Of a DNA stretch of 64,000 bases, positions 55,096-64,000 are shown one piece after another. Under the pieces are notes generated by a model. That model was not told where the DNA came from, searched no databases, and worked only from the letters and a program-made list of their open reading frames with translations. Source of the stretch: Paguma larvata (lineage: Eukaryota > Chordata > Mammalia > Carnivora > Viverridae). The position numbers were made by a program, and so were the translations under genes. Every line of letters begins with the position of its first letter. Position 1 is the first letter of the stretch. The stretch covers positions 19,502,485 through 19,566,484 of the forward strand of contig CM057823.1 in the NCBI GenBank assembly GCA_030068075.1, read 5' to 3'.

Positions 55096-56388
55096 ACTCC
55101 CCTCCCCTCTCTTACCTCCTTCCCACTTTGGGAAAATTTAATACATTACCCTATTAACAGATTTCAAAATATTGATGTAGGTTGTAAAAGTAATCCGTTT
55201 ACATTCGAGAATGTACTGATAATTAAAAACCGCACAGTTGTAAATGTTATTTATCTCCGTCCAGACTTTCTCCACTTTCTTCAGATCAGACATTTATAAC
55301 CCAGTGAAGTCCCATTTTTTATCAAAAGACAGGAGAATGATTCTGCTTCAAATGTGCATTTTAGCAAAACAAACTCTTGAGAACTTTCAGCAGTCAGATG
55401 TTACTAACGTTAAATCATATTAACGAGGTACACAATGTCTAAATTGATCAGTGACAAAACTTAAACTGTTCCTATTAGTTAAATAGGACACCCAAATTCT
55501 CCATATTTTAACTGGTATTTTTCCTTATCAAAATATTACACTACTAACTAACTGTTATACTTCAGGAATCAGGCAATGGTAATGCAGTCTCTGGAATAGT
55601 AATAAAACGTTATTTTAAAATGTTGTATTTTATCACATTCACAATTTAAAATCTTATATTTAATATGACCTGAATTCCTGTTTAAGAACCAAAGAGTAAA
55701 TGTTGCTTTTATTTTATTAGGTATTAGACCCATTAGAGAAAAAGTGAATTATAATTTACGTTTCAGCATTTTTAAAATGATGAGGTTGCAGAAAAAGGCA
55801 ACAAGATTATTATAACAATTCAAAATATAGTATCTAAGGAAGGTAAAGTGATCGTGAGGCCTGAAAGATAAGCTGAAGCAGTTACAGAGACATCTGCTAA
55901 CCACAAGGGGTACGTCTCCACCGTGTGCTCCGTTACTAGAAATACTGGTAACAGAGTCAGGGCGGAAGGCAACGTCATGTGTTTTAGAAAACAAGACTCG
56001 TATCTGGAAGTGAAGTCAGGGGAAGGACTGAGGACGACAGGAGCCGGCACTCCGAGCAGGTGCATGCCACGGAAGGTGGATTTGTGCCAGGAACTCCGGT
56101 GACGAAGAGGTCAGCACTGTGTAGTGAACAGAACTTTCAGAATCTAGAACAGCTTAACGCAGGGAAGGGCTTTCCCCCTGTTTGGTAAAAGAAATGGCTA
56201 CTTGCTGTTCTTCAGCATCTAAAGAAAGTAAAAGCTGGACTTTTTTTTCTCTTTTCATTGCTACGTTTTATAATTCTCAAAGACATATACCATTTCTTGA
56301 ATGACTTTTTATTTTAAATTGCACTGCTCCCTTATTTTTGGAAAGTGTTTCTTGTGTGTCCTTTATTTTGGAACTCCACAGAGAAACT
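55096..56388 (-). other. MTMR7: Probable MTMR7 3' untranslated region and downstream
   Basis: About 1.3 kb between the MTMR7 stop and the 5' end of an L1 copy is free of recognised repeats. On the - strand AATAAA poly-A signals occur at 56308-56313 (only about 75 bases after the stop) and near 55708-55713. I cannot decide the end from sequence. The repeat-free state to about 55.1 kb would fit a longer untranslated region using the distal signal. Confidence 0.45.
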
Positions 56389-56751
56389 TCAGGCAGTGAG
56401 AAACACAGCTTCGTCAGAATCACGGTCCTTGCCGCTGTCTTCGCTGGGCGCACACTCCCCACCACTCGGGGAGCGACAGCTCAAATCCTCCACCCCGGAC
56501 TCTTGATCGCTGTTGGCCGACAGATCCGGATCTGAGCTTTTCAAATTGTCTTGGGTTAGAATGAGAGCAGAATCTTCATCACCCTGTGAGGGACTCCTGG
56601 ATGGAAAGGATTTCATGTTTCCACTGTAATCCTGCGGAGTGTTGGCTGTGCTGTTGTCTGAGGTAGAAAACCCTGAGTGTTTGCTGGGTTCGCTTTGCTT
56701 ACTCTTCACTTTAGTGTGATTTAACTGGACTTTCTGAATTTTTTCCAGCCT
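56389..56751 (-). CDS. MTMR7: MTMR7 last coding exon (acidic Ser-rich tail, stop)
   Basis: The acceptor is a poly-T run followed by TAG. It reads RLEKIQKVQLNHTKVKSKQS, which finishes the coiled coil, and then a hydrophilic Ser/Asp/Glu-rich tail with DNLKSSDPDLSANSDQESGV, ending VFLTA and TGA. The 120 residues match the C-terminus I know for MTMR7. The tail is poorly ordered and of unknown role. Confidence 0.95.
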   Translation of the reverse strand, partial: RLEKIQKVQLNHTKVKSKQSEPSKHSGFSTSDNSTANTPQDYSGNMKSFPSRSPSQGDEDSALILTQDNLKSSDPDLSANSDQESGVEDLSCRSPSGGECAPSEDSGKDRDSDEAVFLTA

Positions 56752-59700
56752 CTAAAAAAAAAATAATATATTTTTTCAGGGAAAAATCATAAATAATTCA
56801 GTATTTTAGTATTTATTACTTTCCACCTGGGTATAATCTTAAGAACACGGGATTTAAAGAGACTTGGGTTCAAAGCTAGACTTTATGACTTTGAACAAAA
56901 TAATTAGATTGTGTGAGACTTGGTTTCTTCATCTCAAGGAAGGTAATACCTGTTTTACTATAGGTTTTCTATAAATGCAAAAAAAAGAAAAAAATAACAT
57001 AGGTAAAGTCCTGGTAATCAGTAGTCATCCTTCATTCTGTGCCTATAAGGTTTTACGTAATGATTTTCATCCTATGAACTCAAAATGCATTTTTTAAAAA
57101 TCAGGAATGAAGTATGTATTATCTAATTTTTTAAATTAAGAAACGTCACTTAAACTCCCCCTTCTATAGTATACAGTTCAGTAGTTTTAGTATGTTCACA
57201 GGTTATGCAATGATTCACTGCTACCTCATTCCAAAATATTTACATCATCCCCAAGGAAACCCTATAACCACTGGCATTCACTCCCCACTCCAGCCTTCAG
57301 CGGCCCTCGCCGCCACTAAGCTACTTTCTATCTCTATGCATTTGCCTCGTCTGGACAGTTCATGTAAATGGAATCGGACAGCACATATACCACGTGGCTG
57401 GCGTCTTTCCCTTAGTGTCTGTTCTCGGGGTTCATCCCCACGGTAGCGTGTATCAGCACTTCCTTCCTTCCCAAGACTGAACGATCTTACATTGCATGAA
57501 TAGCCACATTTGATCTCTTCATCAGATGACGGACATTTGGGTTGTTCAAAATACATTTTACCAGATTTTATCCTTTAGTGTCAACAAGGGAGGTGTGGTA
57601 AGATCAAGTATTACATACTCATTTAAAAGCATTCATTTTAAGTTGTAATGTACAGAGGGCAGTGTAGTGGGCGATATGAGTAACGGAGATAAATACAGTT
57701 CCAGCTATAAACTTGGAGGATGGAGGCAGAGCTCAGGTGATGTAAGAATTTGGAAGAGGTAGAAATTATTTAGAGGGCAGGTGGGACGGCTACAGGAAGA
57801 GATCCAAGTTAGCTCCAGGAATGGAGCATTTTAATAGGACTCTGAAAGAATTACACGTGGAGGTGCTGGTGATGGTTAGAGCATTTACGGCAGGAGCGAC
57901 AGTGAGAAGAAAAACACCAAAGCAGGAGGATGTCACTGCGTAAAAGCAGCAGAGAGCAGTTGAATACGAGCAAGGGGAATAGCAGAGAATAAAGTTGAAA
58001 GGGTTGATTAGGCTGGATTGTGGGAAAATCTTAAATGCCAGGCTAAGGCGTTTTGACTTTGTTATAAGAGCCAAAGGCTTTTAATTAAGGTGTTCTCAGA
58101 TTTTCTAAGTAGTTTTTTTTTTTTTTCACTTATAGTACTTTAACAAAAAGGATATTGGAACAGATAGGAGAATCCTAATAAGCTTTTCCTAAAGCTTGGG
58201 TATCTTTAAGAAGAGTAAATAAAACTGGCTGAGTTGTGACATGTGTGGACTTGAAAATGGAAAAACTCATGGAAGTTTTACCAGAGCTCCAGAATTCTAA
58301 AAACCTAGCCTGTGCCTCATTTCACTTCTCTGTGTGTGCTATTTAATTTAAGGTCTCTCCCGCCCTGGCGGCAAATCACAATCGATCACTATGGCACTCT
58401 AAAGATGCTCCATCAGAGTCTCTAGGCTCTGGCATTAGGATTTTTTGTGAGGTAGTGATTTTGATACACTGCATCAAAAACTATCCTCCAATCATGTAAA
58501 ATTAAGGTAGAGCTTTCCATATAGGTCTAAAGAGGATCTGTTTAACCCTTGCAGGTTTATAACAGTAAGATTTATGCTTGATTTCAAAAGTTCTCAAAGC
58601 CAGTAGTTTAACTTCCTGAATCTGTTTTACCCACCTGGCTCTGGTATGTACTTGAGTGTTCCACCCTAGACCTAAGATCTTCCACTTAGATCTTGAGAGG
58701 TCATGTTTCTTAGTAATGGAATGGAAGCATCAGAGGAGTCAGCCTCACCAGCTGCCTCCAAATGACTGTCTCGTTGATGGGGTCTCTGAGCTGTAACACG
58801 TGTCCCCCAGGCCATCATTTTAGGGTCCCCTTCCAGGTGTCTATCCATTAGGTAAAGGGAGTAGACTCTGTCGGAACTCAGCTTGTGGTATTTTGCCGAC
58901 TTCCATGTACACATTTACGAATCTAAAGGTAGAAACCTGGAAGTTCTTTTCCTGTCACGTTGTTGTTTTATGCACTGTAATGGGAAATCTTAATTTACTG
59001 ACCATTTCCCAACCTTCATCCGAATACTTTTATCTGTAGTACATAAGATCTCAGGGGAAAGAAGGCTTTTCATCCTATCTAAATCTTTAGTCTCAATTTA
59101 GAATTCAGGTCCAGACAACGGCAATTGGCTGCCGATTCCTGAGCAAGTCAATGACGCGATGATGCCGTGGAGTGTTAGCGAGATGAGTGAGGCAGAACGA
59201 AGCCAAGAATCCATGTGGTTTTAGGGAACAACTAGAAACCACTGGAAGCAAAGTTACAGAATTAGCAAAAATATGTACTTATAACCATCCTGGACGATAT
59301 TTGGAAAATTATAAAAGCCAAAAACCAGGCTGTTGGTAACTCGATCTCAGCTATTATCATTTATAGGCTAAATAATATTATTATTAAAAGTGGAGAAATT
59401 TTTACAAGTGCATAAAACAAAAGTTTAAAATCAGATTTTGTTCTTTCACTTGGAATCCCACTTTTTTCAGGTACTCTCCAGGAAGAATTCATTTTAGTTC
59501 TCTCAAATAACAGCAACAAAATAAATTGCGACCTGTAGCAGAAACAGCCAGCTAGTTTCAGACAGCTGAAATGTCCTAAGTACCTGGTTTGGGCTTCGGT
59601 TATCTGGCCGCTCACCTGGTGGGCCTGTTTCAGGTTCTCACTTGGCTAAAAGTATAAAATGCTATGTCGCCGCGCTTCGCATACCCCGAGTCACATAAGG

Positions 59701-62700
59701 CCTGCACGGAACAGTGGTTGTCAGGAGATCAGCACAGAAAATAGGTGAACAAGAAGCGTGTCTTACTTCTTCTAGGGCCTCTCGTTCTTCCTCCAGCTGC
59801 TGGGTCTCCTCCTTCACCGCCATGAGGTAGTCGGTGACCGACTGCCGGGGCTGCAGCCCCTTTTCGAAGCGGTTGTACATCCCACTCCAGAACCTGGGAG
59901 AGACGGCAGAGCTGTATGACGCCGCCACCTCACCGTCTGGAAATTCACACTCTCCAGTCTTCAGGCATCTCTGATGCCAGAGGGTCAAAGTCCTAATGAT
60001 AACGGATCACGGGCTCAAAGCCCCTTACTTAAGGCAGGGATTTCGTGTTGGTACTCTCTCTCTCTCGGGGAGGTAAATTCATGATGCGTCTACTTGTACG
60101 TACGGTCCTGAGTAAGGAGGCCTGTGTCTGCCTCAAACACACTGAAGGAGCACACAGTATCCTCTTTTTTCTTTTTAAGAAAATGGCTCTTAGTTTCGAA
60201 ATAAGCTTGGAAAATTAGTGATTGTATTCACATCGAGAATCTCTCATTTGCAGAGGGAACCTTTTAAATTTGAGGATTTGGGCTTGTTTTTATCACAACC
60301 ACCAAAAAATGACATTTCCATTTGCAACAAATCTTTTTTTTTTAATCCTCTACAGCAGAGCACACGGGACTGCAGATGCGAACAGCCGGGATCATCACAG
60401 GGAGTCTGCAGATCCATGCTTTATTCAGAACAGCACTGTGAGGGCAGGGCTTAGTGCCACTCACTGTTTTCTCCGCAGTGCCGTAGAACAGTGCTCGGCC
60501 CTCCAGGACATATTTGGTGACTGGCTATTACTACCGAATTAGGAGCATATGTATCTCAGCAGCTCTCAAAACTGCTATTTTACACAAACCATGGGGGCTT
60601 TTTGTTTGTTTTGTTTCTTTAGTATGCTGGGGAAATAATTAGATTAAAATTAATAATTAGATGAAAATAATAATCAAAATAATAAGATTAAAATAATAAG
60701 AACAAAAACAAATTGAGGAGAAAAAAAACTATAGAGGAAGAAAAGCCACTAGTGTATGTTAGGGGTGAGCAGGAAGAAGGAATGTGGTTTCTGAGTTTAT
60801 TCTGTATAGTTATCTTTTTCGCTGACCTCTGTCACACACAGCCCAAACAGTATGTGGGCTGCCACCCTCCTCTCCCCATCTCCATACATACAGTCTTAAG
60901 AAACTGATTTCCACAAGGAAGTAGTTCCAGTGGGGGGAGATTCAGCAGAGAAAGCAGGTAAGTCACGGTCATGGTCACGGTCACTACCTAAACTTGTGAT
61001 TCCACATCTAACTTACAGGCACTTGGTTTATTCGATGCTTCCTTCCTTTCTTCTTCTCTCCCTCTCTGTTTTTTTGCTTTTAAATAATACTGGAACTTAC
61101 ACTTTTACAGTATCATTATTATAGAACATCAACTTCTAAAGAGAATTCCATATTTAGAGGGAAAGGAGAGGAGACACTGCAAGAATATCAGATCAGATGT
61201 TTAATAAGCATCCTCCTTTGGTGTGTTTTATGTCAAAAGAAAAAAAACAAACAAAACCTTGAAGCTCAGTGTTTCATATGCTTTGGCCTCCAAATACTAA
61301 ACAACTGCGGAATCTGAGTTCATAACCATACCTAGTCAGGTCCTAGAGGTTTACGTACTTGTACATGAAGTTGCAGGGCGTGGTGGGGAGACGAAGGGTT
61401 CCCCGGGTCCGACTGGGATCAGCTCTAAACAGTGGATTCATGTAGTCCGCCCGATTCTTCCACAGGTGAGCCCATAAAGAGTATGTCCTTTCTTGAATTC
61501 TGTAATAAAGAAAATAAGCCTCAGAATGATCTATCTTGGGTCACAGGAATCATAGACATGTAATTATTAAAGCTGGAAGGGGACCACCAACTGTTACGTG
61601 CATATCCAGTGTCCCTGTTCTGTAGCAGGAACTTCACAATCAGGACTCCGCAGGAGAGCACTGTCATCGTCTCCGCCTCTCTGCTGTCTGTCCTGGCCTG
61701 GACCAGATGTTTAATTCCTCTGAGTGTAAAATAAAACTGCCATGTAGTTTGGGGGCGGGGGGTGGATTTTTCCCCAAATAGTCATTGAAATTTTATCACT
61801 TCCCAGGTACTAAATGCTTCACCTGTTTTCTCCCATTCAGTCCTCTCTGAATTCCTATGAGATCTGCCCACTGTACAGATGAGGGAAGTGAGGTTATGAG
61901 AGGGTGAGCAGTTTCTCAGAGTCACAGAGCCAGTGAGTGGGAACGCCAGGATTCACACCCAAGCAGACATTAAATCGGCATCATCGCAGCAAACCACAGA
62001 CCCGTCTAGGGAAACAGGTGAGCTTGAGGGATGCTCTCTGCTACGTTCAAATCGTTACCATTTATGAGGAGTCACATTTGAAGTTCCTGAGAGAAAAACC
62101 ACCTGGTAGTCACTAGAAAAAGCCACTTCCTTTCTGTTCAGACAGCATAAAACCAGTGGAGTCTATTTTACTTGAACTGCTCATTTCCAAAACAAAATCT
62201 GATAATTATTATTATTATATACACAGGCTAAAATCATTTTATGAAAATTTCAGAACTGTTCTCTCATTGCAGTTGATAAAGCACTTTGCTGTTAAATTTT
62301 TGACTTTGTATTTTATTTTAAATTCTACATTTCACTGACTTTTCGATAAGAGCAATAGTTTTAATCTGAATGAAAAAATGACTTGAGTTTCATATCTGCT
62401 TTCCCAGTTAGATCTGCACCTCTTATTATGAGGGTACGTCCACTGGAGATGCTAACTTTTTCCTTTTAAGTGCAACAACCACTTTCTCTGACTCCAGGAA
62501 GTTTCCTTTCAGTATTCGTGTGTCGGGTGCACCACCCCGTTCTTGGCTGTCACGGGGGCAGATAAGCCCCTACCTCACTTTGTCAGTTGCTGATATCAAA
62601 CCATATATGAAGTGATGTCAGGAGAAGGAAAATAACTTTAATCTGTATAGATACACAGCTAAAACAGTCTTCAGAATTTTAAAAGGCCATCTGAAATTCT

Positions 62701-62946
62701 CAATCACAAAATCCTCAGATAAAAATTAAACAGCAAAGCACTTACTTGAGTTCTTGTCGCTCCTTCTGGCTGTTACATAGGAAGTTTCCAAACTGGCAGG
62801 AATAAATGTGATGCTGAATGTGAATCAGAAATCTCTCATTGAACTCGAAGGCACAGGGAAATCGTTCCATTAACTGCCAGACACACTCGATGAACTGGTC
62901 AATAACTGGGGAGATTTCTTTCGGATCACCATCAAGATTGCCGTAT
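56389..62946 (-). CDS. MTMR7: MTMR7, myotubularin-related phosphatase, C-terminal 276 residues
   Basis: MTMR7 is a myotubularin-family lipid phosphatase that removes the 3-phosphate of PI3P and of Ins(1,3)P2 and works with the inactive partner MTMR9 on endosomal membranes. On the - strand four exons join in frame: 62946-62746, 61499-61359, 59893-59767 and 56751-56389. They contain the end of the phosphatase fold (PVIDQFIECVWQLMERFPCA, FNERFLIHIQHHIYSCQFGN, TYSLWAHLWKNRADYMNPLF), then a coiled coil (VKEETQQLEEEREALEERLE) used for MTMR dimerisation, and an acidic Ser-rich tail ending in DEAVFLTA. The active-site Cys exon lies beyond the right edge. All splice sites are canonical and no break is seen. 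The gene points toward VPS37A, the same tail-to-tail order as human 8p22. Confidence 0.95.
57140..57556 (-). mobile_element. Old LINE-1 (L1M-type) 3' fragment, antisense
   Basis: GTATACAGTTCAGTAGTTTT, ACCACTGGCATTCACTCCCC, TTGCCTCGTCTGGACAGTTC and GACGGACATTTGGGTTGTTC follow the L1M 3' order. It is strongly diverged and older than the other copies. Confidence 0.75.
57640..58080 (+). repeat. Possible L2 fragment
   Basis: Purine-rich stretch with AATGCCAGGCTAAGGCGTTTTGACTTTG near its end, a pattern I associate with ancient L2-type repeats. The family is uncertain. Confidence 0.4.
59767..59893 (-). CDS. MTMR7: MTMR7 exon (coiled coil)
   Basis: The acceptor is CTCTCCCAG and the donor GTAAGA. 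After completing a Lys codon it reads FWSGMYNRFEKGLQPRQSVT, then DYLMAVKEETQQLEEEREAL and EE. The heptad-like Glu/Leu pattern is the start of the C-terminal coiled coil. Confidence 0.96.
59894..61358. other. MTMR7 intron
   Basis: No exon. A/T-rich, with a short AATAAT-type run near 60.64-60.71 kb. No named repeat. Confidence 0.55.
61359..61499 (-). CDS. MTMR7: MTMR7 exon (end of phosphatase fold)
   Basis: The acceptor is TTATTACAG and the donor GTACGT. It completes the Lys codon and reads IQERTYSLWAHLWKNRADYM, NPLFRADPSRTRGTLRLPTT and PCNFMY plus two bases. Confidence 0.96.
61500..62745. other. MTMR7 intron with MIR
   Basis: A MIR lies at about 61800-61980. The rest is unclassified. Confidence 0.6.
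61800..61980 (+). repeat. MIR element
   Basis: Good MIR order: CCAGGTACTAAATGCTTCAC, GTACAGATGAGGGAAGTGAG, AGAGTCACAGAGCCAGTGAG, then GCCAGGATTCACACCCAAGC. Confidence 0.85.
62746..62946 (-). CDS. MTMR7: MTMR7 exon (end of phosphatase domain)
   Basis: On the - strand the acceptor is TTTTATAG and the donor GTAAGT. One base completes an upstream codon, then YGNLDGDPKEISPVIDQFIE and further to NFLCNSQKERQEL plus two bases of a Lys codon. It lies past the myotubularin active site. Confidence 0.96.
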
Positions 62947-63782
62947 CTATAAAACGAAGTCGCAAAGACTTTACGGCAAGTTGGGATTGTTGAGTTAGAC
63001 AGCTATAAATGCGAAAGCAATCAAAAAGAAACTCTAGTCCAAATTAACCTTATAAACCTGGAGCACGAAAGTGGAAAAAATAAATTCCACTTTCAAGAGG
63101 AACTTTGTACTGAAGGTCTGGGTGGAGAAGGGCCATACTCCTAGCTACAAAAGAAAGCATTCGTGCAAGAGATGAAATTCAAGGGAACTTTCCATGGCAA
63201 AAGAGCATTCTTAAGTTCAAGATTTAAAAGTACATCAGGACTTCTGAGGTAAATCTTCCACTTCATTGTAATCAGTGACTTGTGGGAGCGTGGGAAGAAA
63301 TGTCTAAGCAACTTAAGTTTTTCGCTTTTGCCCTGTTTTGTTGGGAAAGGAAGAGGAAGAAAGACAACTTGAAAAAACCGTGGTTTCCCAAGTAGCTCAG
63401 GGTATTTCTAGAGCAATGTTAAAACCTATGGCAGACTTATTTCCATGCGGCCAGATTGCCATCTACCTTTAGGTGTCCCGTCTTTGCTTTCCGGGAGGAC
63501 ATCAGAATCTCCTCCCTCACGTTTGTACTGACCTTTAAATGAAAACTGCCTAGTCATTGACACCATTATGTGGATCTCAGAATCCACAAGGATGATTTGG
63601 GTGCCATCAAATACAAAATAACAATATAGAAACTCGTCAGCCATGGATAACCAACTTTAGGAATAGAAAAGAGCAAAGATCAGTTTAGGAGTTTTTCAAA
63701 GAGTGAAAATATAGAGATTGTCTGGAAAGTTGTCGAAAGTTTTGGTTCCATTCAACTTGGGAGCTTTAAAAAGGGTTGCCTA
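62947..63782. other. MTMR7 intron, right edge
   Basis: No exon or named repeat before the SINE. Confidence 0.55.
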
Positions 63783-63922
63783 GGGGCGCCTGGCCGGCTC
63801 AGGTCATGATCTCACAGTGAGTTCCAGCGATCTGTGCTGACAGAGCCTGGAGCCGGCTTCAGATTCTGTGTCTCCCTCTCTCTCTCTGCCCTTTCCCTTG
63901 TGCTCTCTCTTGCTCATTGGCA

Positions 63923-63959
<37 letters not shown>

Positions 63960-63983
63960 AAATAAACATTAAAAAAGGGGGGG
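63783..63983 (+). mobile_element. Feline-type SINE with internal deletion and (CT)n
   Basis: Head GGGGCGCCTGGCCGGCTCAG runs straight into GTCATGATCTCACAG, so about 30 bases between the A box and the middle are missing. A pure (CT)n is at about 63924-63956. Flanking repeats GGGTTGCCTA at 63773 and 63984. Confidence 0.93.
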
Positions 63984-64000
63984 GGGTTGCCTAAGTATTC

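Larger units (their letters stand above)
56752..59766. other. MTMR7 last intron
   Basis: Holds an old L1 fragment at 57140-57556 and a possible L2 at about 57640-58080. The remainder, to the exon at 59767, has nothing recognised. Confidence 0.6.

Noticed and set aside
54868..55299. 143-codon open frame next to MTMR7
   Set aside because: It starts in the L1 leader and crosses the L1 boundary, with no conserved domain.
59662..59988. A 108-codon stand-alone gene on the - strand
   Set aside because: Only 59893-59767 matches MTMR7; the ends are intron sequence.

Overview
This window is a mammalian nuclear chromosome, most likely from a cat (Felidae). About thirteen tRNA-Lys-derived carnivore SINEs are scattered through it. 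Most have the feline-type body (a GGTGGCTCAG head, then TCAGGTCATGATCTCA, then CTCTGTGCTGACAGCTCAGAGCCTGG, then a CT-rich run and A-rich tail). The LINE-1 sequence is also of carnivore type. Two protein-coding genes face each other tail to tail, the order known from human 8p22.

About 1-41 kb holds VPS37A on the + strand, the ESCRT-I subunit. Ten coding exons are visible (11272-36040). Only the first coding exon and the promoter are missing; they must lie upstream. The ten exons encode 355 residues, which with about 42 residues missing from exon 1 gives the usual length of about 397. The stop codon is the last codon of its exon, and a separate, purely untranslated exon starts at 37583. About 55-64 kb holds the 3' end of MTMR7 on the - strand, a myotubularin-family phosphoinositide phosphatase. 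Four exons (62946 down to 56389) encode its last 276 residues, including the tail of the phosphatase domain, the coiled coil and an acidic Ser-rich end. The catalytic exons lie to the right of the window.

Everything else is introns and repeats. Older material includes a gammaretrovirus-like integrase remnant (1.55-2.72 kb, - strand), MIR and L2 fragments and a Tigger-like DNA transposon. LINE-1 blocks occupy 4.4-5.2, 15.0-21.1 (a mosaic of both orientations), 23.7-26.3 (young, with target-site duplication), 34.0-34.5 and 41.9-55.1 kb (stacked copies filling the space between the two gene 3' ends). A near-intact 5' piece of the 7SK RNA gene, with perfect target-site duplications and no poly-A tail, sits at 8136-8370.

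I found no new gene system. The best second-look items are the tailless 7SK retrocopy, a perfect 64-bp inverted repeat in a VPS37A intron, an exact 119-bp duplication inside the L1 mosaic, the VPS37A stop codon abutting a splice donor, and a head-to-head inverted SINE pair that may lie in the VPS37A 3' untranslated region. Almost all of the longer open frames away from the two genes are shadows of L1 sequence.
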